NCBI GenBank assembly: GCA_021775835.1
Contig: JAJFHC010000027.1
Coordinates: forward strand, 1-40,958
Length of the DNA stretch: 40,958 nt
DNA from: Hyphomicrobiales bacterium
Lineage (GTDB): Bacteria > Pseudomonadota > Alphaproteobacteria > Rhizobiales > JAJFHC01
Direction: 5' to 3'
The translations under genes and the position numbers were made by a program. Within the stretch, counting starts at the first letter, position 1; every line of letters begins with the position of its first letter. Of this stretch, positions 8,354-16,253 are shown piece after piece. Below the pieces are notes generated by a model that had not been told where the DNA came from, did not search any database, and saw nothing but the letters and a program-made list of their open reading frames with translations.

Positions 8354-8998
8354 CTATCTTTCAATCGGCCCGGTGTAAGGTTCGATCAGGTCGTAGCAGG
8401 CAGCGATCGCTTCCTTGCGACTCATCAACTTGTCATCCAGACACCATTCGAGCCACAGGCCGTCGATCAGGGCTATCAGCATCTGGGCGAGACGTCTGGA
8501 TTTCACGTCCCGGTCGCGGTCCCTGGCAATATCTGAAATAGCCGTCGCCAGGCCATCCCTGTAGGCACGATAGCGGGCCCGGTGCACGGATTTCAGCCGT
8601 GGGCTGGAAGACAACGCTTCCCACAACGCCAGCCATGCCCGAAGCTGGGTCTTGTTGAAAATCCCAGGTTTGAAACTCATGGCAATCAGGGTGTTGAGGC
8701 GGTCGGTGGCCGGAATGTCGGATTTTTTAGACTGGTTGTCGGCGAGGAACGTCGTCATCGATTCGTACACAGCCTCGAGCAGGCCCTCCTTGTTGCCGAA
8801 ATGGTGATTGATGAGTCCGCGGGAAACGTCCGCCTCCCGGCATATCCGGTCGATCGTGAACGCCGACATGCCGCCGTCGCCCAGGCATCGCACAGCCGCC
8901 TCGATGAGCTGGTCACGCCGTTCAGGCGCCAGTTTCCGCCGGAAACGGGGCGCGTGTTTGAGTGCCGGCTCGTTTGTCATCGTGTTTTCGGTTCTCAT
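8354..8998 (-). CDS. TetR-family regulator, BetI-like
   Basis: Product of 214 residues. The HTH spans about residues 27-73 (RRDQLIEAAVRCLGDGGMSA, then ADVSRGLINHHFGNKEGLL). The ligand domain carries LRAWLALWEAL and LIALIDGLWLEWCL, both typical of the choline-sensing repressor BetI and its relatives. It converges on the MttB-like gene with 16 bp between stops. An internal ATG at residue 7 is an alternative start. A 7-13-7 inverted repeat just upstream is a good autoregulatory operator candidate. A BetI-like sensor fits control by a quaternary-amine-type ligand; the ligand is not known. Confidence 0.88.
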   Translation of the reverse strand: MRTENTMTNEPALKHAPRFRRKLAPERRDQLIEAAVRCLGDGGMSAFTIDRICREADVSRGLINHHFGNKEGLLEAVYESMTTFLADNQSKKSDIPATDRLNTLIAMSFKPGIFNKTQLRAWLALWEALSSSPRLKSVHRARYRAYRDGLATAISDIARDRDRDVKSRRLAQMLIALIDGLWLEWCLDDKLMSRKEAIAACYDLIEPYTGPIER

Positions 8999-9025
8999 GA
9001 TGGACCGGGATACGAACTTAACGGC

Positions 9026-9052
9026 ATTGCACGGAAATTGACTTGGTGCAAT
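9026..9052. promoter_or_regulatory. Inverted repeat, putative TetR operator
   Basis: A perfect ATTGCAC-N13-GTGCAAT lies in the 105-bp gap between the divergent TetR and DUF1330 genes. Its half-site also occurs in the 4504-4723 control region, which suggests one regulator acting at both places. Confidence 0.5.
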
Positions 9053-9103
9053 ATCTGGCCCCGAGAAGTGAATCGCAGAGCAGTTTCAGGGAAAGGTTTG
9101 ATT

Positions 9104-9394
9104 GTGCCAGCATATCTTATCGTCGACACTAAAATAGAAAACGCTGACGAGTACGAAAAATACAAGGCGCTTGCCAAGCCATTGCTGGAAAAGGCCGGCG
9201 GCATCTACCACGCCCGGGGCGGGGCCCTCGACGTTGTTGAAAACGAACTGTGGTCGCCGACACGCCTGGTCATTGTTGAATTTCCGGACATGGCAACGGC
9301 ACGTGCGTTTGCCGACAGCGAAGATTATGCCCCGGTCAAGGCCATCCGCAATGCCAACGCCAAATGCACCACCGTCATCGTCGACGGCATGTAG
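9104..9394 (+). CDS. DUF1330 family protein
   Basis: Product of 96 residues from a GTG at 9104 preceded by AGGGAAAGG; this gives the usual DUF1330 length and N-terminus (MPAYLIVDTKIENADEYEKY). The fold is the ferredoxin-like dimeric alpha+beta barrel, with the family segments IVEFPDMATARAFADSEDY and VKAIRNANA. It has no signal peptide and should be cytosolic. Its function is unknown. It is divergent from the BetI-like regulator and converges on the LysR gene, so it may belong to the TetR regulon. Confidence 0.85.
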   Translation: MPAYLIVDTKIENADEYEKYKALAKPLLEKAGGIYHARGGALDVVENELWSPTRLVIVEFPDMATARAFADSEDYAPVKAIRNANAKCTTVIVDGM

Positions 9395-9426
9395 GCTCGC
9401 GTCCGGTCCTTCGGCCACGACGGTTC

Positions 9427-10305
9427 TTATCCCAACTCGGTATTGCCCACCGTTTGCGCTATCTGCACCAATGTCCGGATGAGCCGTGCATCGCGGCGCT
9501 CCTTGAGCACGGCAATATGGTAGTTCGTGATGATCTCAACGTCGGAGATTTCGACCGTTCTCAACCGCGGGTGCGGGACAAATTCGAAATCGGCCACAGC
9601 ACCGATGGCAATGCCCTGTTCCACGGCCTTCCAGACGGCCTCCCGGCTGCCGATTTCGACCACCGGGTTGATCGTGATACCGGCTTTCTCCAACGCCTGT
9701 TCAAAGGCCAGGCGAGTCGTCGACCCTTTTTCGCGAAGGACGAAGTCCTGCCCTTCAAGCTCCCTGATTTTGATTGACTTGCGCCCGAACCATGGATGGT
9801 CCGCATGAACAAACACGACCACGCGATGACGGCTGAACGGGACCATCTCCAGTCGTGGGTCGTCCTCGAAATGCGCGATCATCGCAACATCGGCGGTGAA
9901 TTCGAACAGCCTTTCGAGCGTGCGCTGCGAATTGCCAAGCTGCACGGAGACTTGGACGTTGGGATGTTTTGTTTTCAACGCCACCAGCACGTCAGTTGCG
10001 TGAAACGGCCCGACGGCAGCCAGCCGCAACTGGCCTGCCTGCTGATCGCCATGGGCCTGCAGGAATTCCTTCGCCTCGGTCTCGAAGCGGACGATGCGTT
10101 TGGAAATCTCGTAGAGTTCCTCGCCGACCGGCGTTAGCAGGACATTGCGTCCGCTGCGCACAAAAAGTTCAACGCCATACTCTGCTTCGAGAGCCCTGAT
10201 CTGTGTGGTTATGGTCGGCTGACTGATCAAAAGGGCCCTTGCGGCTGCCGTAAATCCGCCGAATTCGGCGGCGGCGTGGAAGGACCGCAGCTGTGAATGA
10301 TTCAT
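9427..10305 (-). CDS. LysR-family regulator of the phosphonate/alcohol dehydrogenase operon
   Basis: Product of 292 residues from MNHSQLRSF; an in-frame ATG two codons earlier (10311) is equally possible. The N-terminal HTH (about residues 2-60, SQPTITTQIRALEAEYGVELF) is followed by a CysB/CynR-type effector domain. It is divergent from the iron alcohol dehydrogenase and phnDCEE genes, with a classic LTTR box in between, so it very probably controls them and itself. The inducer may be a phosphonate or its aldehyde, which is inference. Confidence 0.9.
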   Translation of the reverse strand: MNHSQLRSFHAAAEFGGFTAAARALLISQPTITTQIRALEAEYGVELFVRSGRNVLLTPVGEELYEISKRIVRFETEAKEFLQAHGDQQAGQLRLAAVGPFHATDVLVALKTKHPNVQVSVQLGNSQRTLERLFEFTADVAMIAHFEDDPRLEMVPFSRHRVVVFVHADHPWFGRKSIKIRELEGQDFVLREKGSTTRLAFEQALEKAGITINPVVEIGSREAVWKAVEQGIAIGAVADFEFVPHPRLRTVEISDVEIITNYHIAVLKERRDARLIRTLVQIAQTVGNTELG

Positions 10306-10314
10306 ATGCATGGC

Positions 10315-10329
10315 CTATGAAAAACATAG
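10315..10329. promoter_or_regulatory. LysR-type operator box
   Basis: CTATG-AAAAA-CATAG is a perfect 5-5-5 dyad containing the T-N11-A core expected for LysR-type regulators. It is immediately upstream of the lysR start and about 70 bp before the divergent dehydrogenase gene. The surrounding 60 bp are AT-rich. Confidence 0.65.
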
Positions 10330-10397
10330 AAATTATATATTTGTCATATGTATCAGATTGCCCATAGCCTGCACCAGAACAATCCCTGGAGAGGCCC

Positions 10398-11516
10398 GTG
10401 TGGCAGTATAGCAATCCCGTGGACGTGCAATTTGGGGCGGGCAGATTTGACACGCTGAACGGGCTTGTCGCGGGCAGGCGTTACGGGTTGGCGACCTATC
10501 CCGATCAGATATTCAGCGATCTCACGGCAAGCCTGGTGGCGAAAGCAGGCGCCCCGGAGATCATCATAAACGATATCCAGGCCAATCCGGATTATCGGTT
10601 GCTCGCGGACCAGACTGCGCGGATTTCCAGCGGCCGGACACCTGAAGTGTGGGTCGCGCTCGGCGGCGGATCGGTCATCGACTCCGTCAAGGTCTTCGCC
10701 GCCGCCAACGGTGATTTTGCCAATGTCCGGACTTTTCTTGAAACCTGCAGTGGAGCAGACGGGCTTTCCTCGACACCAATCATCGCGGTGCCGACAACGG
10801 CCGGCACCGGTTCGGAAGTCACCTGTTGGGCAACAGTGTGGGACGAAGTGAATGGCAAGAAGTACTCGTTGTCTCGTGCAAATCTTTACCCGGAGACGGC
10901 TCTGGTCGATCCGGAATTGATGCGTGCGATGCCGCTGAGCCTGACGGTCAGCACAGGTTTGGATGCGCTCTCCCACGCTCTTGAGAGCTTGTGGAACGTG
11001 AACGCCAACCCGGTGTCGGCAAACCACGCGGTGTTTGCCGCCCGTGAGGTCATCGATGTGTTGCCCGCGCTTGCACGAGATCTTGGAAATCTGGATCTGC
11101 GAAGCAGAATGGCCCGGGCAGCGTTGTTCGCCGGACTGGCATTCTCCAACACAAAATCGGCGATCGCCCACTCGCTTTCCTATCCCATCACGTTGCGGCA
11201 CAACGTGCAGCACGGCATCGCCTGCTCGTTTTCCCTGCCGATCGTCATCGAAAGCGTAATCGGGATTGGCGGATTGTGCGAAACCTCTCTCAATCGTGTG
11301 TTCGACGGAGATCTGCGTGCCGGCGTCGGGCAGGTTTCCAGGCTTTTGAATGGTCTCGGTATTTCTACCATGCCGATCGATCACGGCGTTACCGACGACG
11401 AGTGGACCGATCTTGTCGACGGTGCATTCGCCGGTGAACGCGGCAGGAATTTCATCGGACAGAAAGATAGTTTTCTCAGGGCGGCCGAAGCTCTTGCGGC
11501 CGCTGCAGCGCCTTGA
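10398..11516 (+). CDS. Iron-containing alcohol dehydrogenase, phosphonate-linked
   Basis: Product of 372 residues from a GTG at 10398 with GGAGAGG about 6 nt upstream. Group III Fe-ADH features are clear: cofactor loop LGGGSVIDS near residue 90, PTTAGTGSEVT near 132, and metal ligands D189, H193, H258 and H272, with the 14-residue spacing of the last two as in FucO. The opening WQYSNPVDVQFGAG resembles dehydrogenases found in phosphonate clusters. Because phnDCEE follows on the same strand, the likely reaction interconverts phosphonoacetaldehyde and 2-hydroxyethylphosphonate. No PhnW, PhnX or PhnY is nearby, so this assignment is contextual. Confidence 0.87.
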   Translation: MWQYSNPVDVQFGAGRFDTLNGLVAGRRYGLATYPDQIFSDLTASLVAKAGAPEIIINDIQANPDYRLLADQTARISSGRTPEVWVALGGGSVIDSVKVFAAANGDFANVRTFLETCSGADGLSSTPIIAVPTTAGTGSEVTCWATVWDEVNGKKYSLSRANLYPETALVDPELMRAMPLSLTVSTGLDALSHALESLWNVNANPVSANHAVFAAREVIDVLPALARDLGNLDLRSRMARAALFAGLAFSNTKSAIAHSLSYPITLRHNVQHGIACSFSLPIVIESVIGIGGLCETSLNRVFDGDLRAGVGQVSRLLNGLGISTMPIDHGVTDDEWTDLVDGAFAGERGRNFIGQKDSFLRAAEALAAAAAP

Positions 11517-11586
11517 GCGATGCAAAGTAAGGGCAATTTGAAACCAGCTTCACCGCGTAATGGAAGCTAACGGGAGGAGAAATCAG

Positions 11587-12519
11587 ATGTTCAGGAAACC
11601 GGTTCAGAAGAATCTCAGACGGATGACGGCAGGCGCCGTGGCGGCGCTTACGCTGTTTGCCGTGTCGGCCACACAGACGATTGCCGCTGAGTGCGAAGAT
11701 CCGAAGGAACTGACATTCGCCATCATTCCGACCGAGGAAACGGTCGCCGAGTTGCAGCTCTACCAGCCGATCACCGACCGGATGAAAAAAGAGACCGGCA
11801 AGGACATCCAGTTTTTCATGCCGACATCCTACGCCTCCGTGGTGGAAGGTCTGCTCAGCAAGTTCATCGATGTGGCCGTCCTCGGTCCATACAGTTACGT
11901 GATCGCCAACAGCAAGGATGACTCGATCGAGGTTTTCGCGACCTACGCCAAACGGCCCGGTCACCTTCAGGAAGAAGGCCCCGGCTACAAGGCTGCTCTT
12001 GTCACCAAAAAGGGAACCAAATTCACAACGATCGATTCCCTTAAAGGCACGGTCCTCGGTCTGGTCGACCCCGGCAGCACGTCGGGTAACCTGTTCCCCC
12101 GCGTCGTGTTCTCCAAGAATGTGGGCGGCGACCTCGACAAGTACTTCAAGAAGGTCGTCTACACAGGCAGCCACGAGCTCTCCACCGTCGCGGTCGCCAA
12201 GGGCAAGGTCGACGCGGCTTTTGTTGCAACCCACCGGTTCGACAATGTGGTCAACAAGGGTGAGGTGAAGCTGGAGGACTTCAATGTTCTGTGGTCGTCT
12301 CCGCCGATTCCGCAGGACCCGTTTGTCTATCGCAGCACCCTGTGTCAACCTCTCAAGGACGCCATCAAGTCGACATTTCTGGGGCTTTCGAAAGACGTGC
12401 CCGGTGAGAAAAAGTACCTCGACAACGTCAAGTCCAACAAGTTTGTCGCGATGGGCTCTTCCGATTACGATGTGATCAGGGATCTCAAGAAGGCGAAAGA
12501 CGCGCGTAAGAAGAACTAG
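11587..12519 (+). CDS. phnD: Phosphonate ABC transporter, substrate-binding protein
   Basis: Product of 310 residues from the ATG at 11587, with GGAGGAG at ideal distance. The Sec signal peptide covers about residues 1-35 (RR-rich start, hydrophobic AVAALTLFAVSA, cleavage near AAE). The mature domain shows the PhnD/PtxB family pattern: LTFAIIPTEETVAELQLYQPI, then the PTSYASVVEGLLS and AVLGPYSYV region, then LVDPGSTSGNLFPRV. It captures phosphonates or related oxyanions in the periplasm. The gene is followed by a strong hairpin and then phnC. Confidence 0.92.
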   Translation: MFRKPVQKNLRRMTAGAVAALTLFAVSATQTIAAECEDPKELTFAIIPTEETVAELQLYQPITDRMKKETGKDIQFFMPTSYASVVEGLLSKFIDVAVLGPYSYVIANSKDDSIEVFATYAKRPGHLQEEGPGYKAALVTKKGTKFTTIDSLKGTVLGLVDPGSTSGNLFPRVVFSKNVGGDLDKYFKKVVYTGSHELSTVAVAKGKVDAAFVATHRFDNVVNKGEVKLEDFNVLWSSPPIPQDPFVYRSTLCQPLKDAIKSTFLGLSKDVPGEKKYLDNVKSNKFVAMGSSDYDVIRDLKKAKDARKKN

Positions 12520-12563
12520 GCTTTCGTTCAAGGTCCAACGCTGATCGCGCGACATATTCTGAA

Positions 12564-12585
12564 GGGGCGGGCACCTGTCCGCCCC
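12564..12585 (+). terminator. Intercistronic hairpin after phnD
   Basis: GGGGCGG pairs with CCGCCCC (7 bp, extendable by a G-T wobble pair), 45 nt past the phnD stop. Only ATTT follows, so it is more likely an mRNA 3'-end stabiliser or partial terminator that keeps binding-protein output above transporter output. Confidence 0.6.
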
Positions 12586-12632
12586 ATTTAACCTGTTATC
12601 CACAAACGTTTTGTCAGGGCTGGTGAGAACGC

Positions 12633-13385
12633 ATGTCTATTCTTTCCGTCAAGGATCTCAAGGTGCGCTACAGCGCATCCGGCCCGGAAATCCTGAAAGG
12701 CATCAGTTTTGATGTCGAGGCCGATGACTTCTTTGCCATCATTGGCCCCAGCGGCGCCGGCAAGTCCACGCTTATCCGTTGCATAAACCGGTTGGTCGAG
12801 CCCAATTCCGGTACCATCGAGCTTTATGGCGAGAACATCCTGTCGTTGCGCGCAAAGGCCCTGCGCCGGGTCCGCAGCAACATCGGCATGATTTTCCAGG
12901 AATTCAATCTGGTGAACCGCATGTCGGTCATGGACAACGTGTTGTCGGGACGGCTAGGTCAGGTGGGGAATTTCCGGGCGCTTTTCCGGTTGTTCTCAAA
13001 TAGCGACATCGCCCGTGCCCTGACGGTCCTGGACCGCGTCGGTCTTACCGATCACGTCGACAAGCGAGCGGACCAGTTGTCCGGCGGTCAGCGCCAGCGT
13101 GTCGGCATTGCGCGCGCGTTGATGCAGGATCCCAAACTACTTCTGCTGGATGAGCCAACGTCGAGCCTGGATCCGAAAATATCGCGCGAAGTCATGGCTC
13201 TGATCATGGAGATCGCCAAGGAATACAATGTGCCGGTGCTGTGCAACATCCACGATGTTCGCCTGGCGACGGAGTTCTGCAACAAGATCATTGGCCTTCA
13301 GGACGGCTTGAAGAAGTTTGACGGTCCGACTTCGTCGATGAACGAGGACAGTCTGAACGATATCTACGCAATGGAAGTGCTGTAA
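12633..13385 (+). CDS. phnC: Phosphonate ABC transporter, ATP-binding protein
   Basis: Product of 250 residues. The Walker A is GPSGAGKST at residues 38-46, the ABC signature LSGGQRQRVGIARAL lies near residue 150, and the Walker B is LLLLDEPTSSLD. The motif FNLVNRMSVMDNVLSGRLG after the Q-loop is diagnostic for PhnC. It powers import through the two PhnE permeases at the cytosolic face. Its stop codon overlaps the first phnE start (TAATG). Confidence 0.95.
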   Translation: MSILSVKDLKVRYSASGPEILKGISFDVEADDFFAIIGPSGAGKSTLIRCINRLVEPNSGTIELYGENILSLRAKALRRVRSNIGMIFQEFNLVNRMSVMDNVLSGRLGQVGNFRALFRLFSNSDIARALTVLDRVGLTDHVDKRADQLSGGQRQRVGIARALMQDPKLLLLDEPTSSLDPKISREVMALIMEIAKEYNVPVLCNIHDVRLATEFCNKIIGLQDGLKKFDGPTSSMNEDSLNDIYAMEVL

Positions 13386-14206
13386 TGGCCGACGCGGTCC
13401 TCACAGATCAACGCGTCGACCGGATTGTCAGCGACCGCAACCGCAGCCGGAAACGCCGGTTCGTGCTCTATTTCGTTGTCCTGATACTTGTTGCCATAAG
13501 CCTCAAAACCACTGTCGTCGACGATACCGACTGGGAGCGCATGGGGTCGGTTCAGGAGGTTCTTTCTTCGGTCGGCGAATTCCTCGAGGTGGACTGGGAA
13601 CTGGTGCCTAACCTCTGGAAGCCAGCACTCGAAACCATCATGGTTGCAACACTTGGCACGCTCCTGGGGGTAATAACGTGCATCCCCGCTGTGTGGTTCG
13701 GTGCGCTAAACATCTCTCCGTTTCCGCCGGTCACCTATCCAATTGCCCGGATGATGATGACCCTGAGCCGGTCGATCCATGAAATTGTCTGGGCCCTGTT
13801 CTTTGTCGCGGCCGTCGGGCTGGGCGCCCTTGCCGGCGTTCTTGCGATTGCGGTCCGATCGGTCGGCTTCATCGCCAAGATGTCGGCGGAGGCAATCGAA
13901 GATCTCGACCCAAGGCCGGTTGAAGCGATCCGCGCCGTGGGCGGTAACGAGTTCAAGGTCTTCATCTACGCCATTCTGCCCCAGGTTCTGCCCGCCATGA
14001 TCAGTGTCATCATCTTTGAGTGGGAGATCAACATCCGCCGTTCGTCGGTCCTGGGACTGGTCGGGGCAGGCGGGCTGGGTCTGGTGTTCTTCCGCCAGCT
14101 CAACACCTTCAACCATGCCGGAGTCACAACCGTTATCCTGGCCACACTGGTGCTGATTCTGTTCGGCGAACTGGTCTCGTACTTTACGCGGAAAGCACTC
14201 ATCTGA
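13385..14206 (+). CDS. phnE: Phosphonate ABC transporter permease, first copy
   Basis: Product of 273 residues with an Arg-rich cytosolic start, a first membrane helix at about residues 19-39, and a BPD_transp_1 domain of about five further helices. The PhnE hallmark SRSIHEIVWALFFVAAVGLGALAGVLAI and the coupling loop EAIRAVGGNEFKVFIYAILPQV are present. Start and stop overlap both neighbours by one or two bases, so the three cassette genes are translationally coupled. Confidence 0.93.
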   Translation: MADAVLTDQRVDRIVSDRNRSRKRRFVLYFVVLILVAISLKTTVVDDTDWERMGSVQEVLSSVGEFLEVDWELVPNLWKPALETIMVATLGTLLGVITCIPAVWFGALNISPFPPVTYPIARMMMTLSRSIHEIVWALFFVAAVGLGALAGVLAIAVRSVGFIAKMSAEAIEDLDPRPVEAIRAVGGNEFKVFIYAILPQVLPAMISVIIFEWEINIRRSSVLGLVGAGGLGLVFFRQLNTFNHAGVTTVILATLVLILFGELVSYFTRKALI

Positions 14207-15060
14207 TGGCAAATGGGATCGCAACAGGATCAGAGGCGACGGACACCGGGTCAGGGCCGCGACAGTGGCAGAGGTTCAGGTTTCCAAACTCGCTTTACCG
14301 TTTCGGCGGTTTGCTCCTGGCGCTCGTGTTCATCGTTTTTTCAATCGCCTATTTGAACATTCCGCTGGACCGGTTTCTGGGCATGTTCGGGCGCATCGGC
14401 ACACTCATCTCGGATCGCTACTATCCACCCGACATCGACTATGTTCTCGATGTCGACTATCTGTCATCAGTTGTCGACACCATTCAGATGGCGTACCTGG
14501 GGGCAATATTCGGCATGCTTCTCGCCATCCCGCTCGGTTGGTTCGGCGCCCGCAACATGACGCCCAGCCTGATGTTCGTGTATCCAGTGGCGCGGTTGCT
14601 CACCATGAGCGCGCGCGCCGTCCACGAAACCATCTGGGCCATTCTCTTTGTGACCATACTGGGCTTTGGCATGATGGCCGGCATTCTGGCCCTGACCATG
14701 TTCTGCATCGGTTTTGCCGGCAAATTATTCGCAGAAGAAATAGAAGGCATCGATATGGGCCCGGTCGAAGCCATCCGCGCCACCGGTGCAAGCGAACTGA
14801 GCGTCATGATTTACGCCGTCTTCCCCCAGGTCCGGGTGGCGTTCACCGGTATCGGCATCTACACCTGGGATGTCGCCTTCCGGGCCGCGACCGTGGTCGG
14901 TTTCTTCGGAGCGGGGGGCATGGGCTGGTATCTCAAGCGAAACGTGCTTCAGATCGAAACCCTGCGTGTGGCCGCGATACTGTTGTCGATCATCGTCCTG
15001 GTGGCTATCTCCGAAGCCGTATCGGCCTGGGCCCGCGCCCGGGTGTCAAAGGCCAAGTAA
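14206..15060 (+). CDS. phnE: Phosphonate ABC transporter permease, second copy
   Basis: Product of 284 residues from the ATG at 14206, which overlaps the previous TGA. The layout matches the first permease, with SARAVHETIWAILFVTILGFGMMAGI and the coupling loop EAIRATGASELSVMIYAVFPQV. The pair most likely forms a heterodimeric channel for PhnC. The TAA stop (15058-15060) directly abuts a MITE-like element; TAA is repeated on the far side of the element, so the insertion appears to have hit exactly the stop codon without altering the protein. Confidence 0.93.
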   Translation: MANGIATGSEATDTGSGPRQWQRFRFPNSLYRFGGLLLALVFIVFSIAYLNIPLDRFLGMFGRIGTLISDRYYPPDIDYVLDVDYLSSVVDTIQMAYLGAIFGMLLAIPLGWFGARNMTPSLMFVYPVARLLTMSARAVHETIWAILFVTILGFGMMAGILALTMFCIGFAGKLFAEEIEGIDMGPVEAIRATGASELSVMIYAVFPQVRVAFTGIGIYTWDVAFRAATVVGFFGAGGMGWYLKRNVLQIETLRVAAILLSIIVLVAISEAVSAWARARVSKAK

Positions 15061-15323
15061 TACCAACGTTGCCTACTGTTGCCCCATTTCACCGCGGCGA
15101 TTTTGGTCTGCCGGCGAGGCGCGTTTCGCGCCGGAGTGCGGTGTACTCTAAGCGGAACGCAACGATGTCCGGAGGCCAAAATCGCCCGGCCTTCGGTGGG
15201 TTATCCTTGCCCACCAGGTGCGTTGCAGCACTCGACCGATACACCGTATCGCTCTTCGCACCGCGCCTGCCCGGATGAGCAAGGATAGCCCATGAAATGG
15301 GGCAACAGTAGGCAACGTTGGTA
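15061..15323. mobile_element. MITE-like palindromic element, copy 1
   Basis: A 263-bp element bounded by perfect 31-bp terminal inverted repeats starting TACCAACGTTGCC. It is flanked by TAA on both sides (15058-15060 and 15324-15326), a possible 3-bp target duplication; a TA duplication of the IS630/Tc1 type fits too, since the ends read TA. Internal stems include GGCGCG-TTT-CGCGCC, GGTGGG with CCCACC, and CGATAC with GTATCG. By hand alignment it matches 244 of 263 positions, without indels, to the inverted copy at 40695-40957. Short open frames inside look like by-products of the hairpins. No transposase is encoded. Confidence 0.85.
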
Positions 15324-15340
15324 TAACAGGTGCGATCGGA

Positions 15341-15832
15341 TTACTCCGACACCAACCCCAATCGTTCATGCCATGCCGCAAGACTTTCATCGGGGTATTC
15401 GTCGAAAGTCTTGTCGCCGTCGCGGATACAAGCCCTTGCCCATGCAGGCTTGGAGCCGAGCATGAGGTGGGTATGTTCCGGCGGGGTCGGCAATTGCGTA
15501 TCGATGACGGACGCAAGCGGGTGTACAAGATCCGGCCAGCGCGGATCCCACACCCAAAGGGCAGAGCCGCACATCTTGCAGAACCGCCGTTCGGCAGGAC
15601 TCAACGGTGCCGTTCGGGTCTCGGGATCGAATATCGCCGCACGGTAGACGCTTATGTTTTCCTCACCGGTAACCTTCAATGTGTCGAATCGGGCGCCAAG
15701 GTTGATCGCCGACCCGCTACCTCCCGTGGTCTTCCGGCAGATCGAGCAATAACAGACATTGAACGGATAGGGGTGTTCGGATTCCACAGTGAACCGTACA
15801 CTCCCGCAATGGCAGGATCCCTCAAGTTTCAT
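15341..15832 (-). CDS. GFA/CENP-V family zinc protein
   Basis: Product of 163 residues. Seven cysteines follow the family pattern: C7 and C9 (CHCGSV), C27, C29 and C32 (CYCSICRK), C85 and C88 (CKMCGSALW). They would bind a structural and a second zinc. Members are named after the glutathione-dependent formaldehyde-activating protein Gfa, but most have no proven substrate. A formaldehyde-related role would fit the demethylases at 1.5-8.3 kb, yet the gene is 7 kb away and transcribed separately. The C-terminus (after residue 120) is longer than the minimal domain and carries a DGDKTFDEYPDESL tail. Confidence 0.85.
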   Translation of the reverse strand: MKLEGSCHCGSVRFTVESEHPYPFNVCYCSICRKTTGGSGSAINLGARFDTLKVTGEENISVYRAAIFDPETRTAPLSPAERRFCKMCGSALWVWDPRWPDLVHPLASVIDTQLPTPPEHTHLMLGSKPAWARACIRDGDKTFDEYPDESLAAWHERLGLVSE

Positions 15833-16042
15833 GGCCGGGCGCCTCCTCGACTTTGAAGTTGATCGTTGTTCGGGATGATATGACCGGCACTCATGTTTGT
15901 CACAATGAACATGAGTTGGCGCACTATGAAACGCGCTGGCAACCGCTTCGTCTAAATTGTTACAAAAGTAACAAGCTTTGGAATTTTCTTGTCATAGCAG
16001 GGCGGGGCCATCGTCGAAATCGACTATTATCACCATCAAAAT

Positions 16043-16067
16043 CACCTTGGGGATTATTCCTAAGGTG
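16043..16067. terminator. Leader hairpin upstream of peptide-ABC operon
   Basis: CACCTTGGG pairs with CCTAAGGTG (9 bp with one wobble), with a 7-nt loop, followed by TTGTTT on the + strand and ATTTTGAT on the minus strand. No + strand gene ends nearby, so this may be a terminator for leader or pervasive transcription, or part of an attenuator. It lies inside the 421-bp gap 15833-16253, which holds no gene I can support. Confidence 0.4.
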
Positions 16068-16121
16068 TTGTTTCAAAAACATTTCAGCATTTTGTTGGGC
16101 AGAAAGCTTCAAGGGAACTGT

Positions 16122-16172
16122 TTGACAAACCCGGATTGTCATATAACGATTGGACAAGGGGCATATAACGAT
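16122..16172 (+). promoter_or_regulatory. Promoter-like region with 11-bp direct repeats
   Basis: CATATAACGAT occurs twice, at 16140-16150 and 16162-16172, with starts 22 bp apart, which is two helical turns. A TTGACA lies at 16122-16127 and each repeat contains a TATAAC, although the 14-bp spacer to the first is short for a sigma-70 promoter. The arrangement suggests tandem binding of an activator or repressor about 80-115 bp before the binding-protein gene. Confidence 0.45.
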
Positions 16173-16253
16173 GCCGATCGGGGGCATTGAGAAAAACCTC
16201 AGATACCTTCCATGAGAAGGCCTATGTCCGAGTTCATCGACGGGGAGTCCAAT

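Noticed and set aside
10353..12603. Long minus-strand open frames (390 and 375 residues) across the alcohol dehydrogenase and phnD genes
   Set aside because: Both lie opposite well-supported genes, have low-complexity His/Arg-rich translations and no domain.
15079..15288. A 69-residue open frame inside MITE copy 1 with a near-identical counterpart in copy 2
   Set aside because: The similarity follows from the repeat itself; there is no Shine-Dalgarno site or domain, and the sequence is dominated by hairpin arms.
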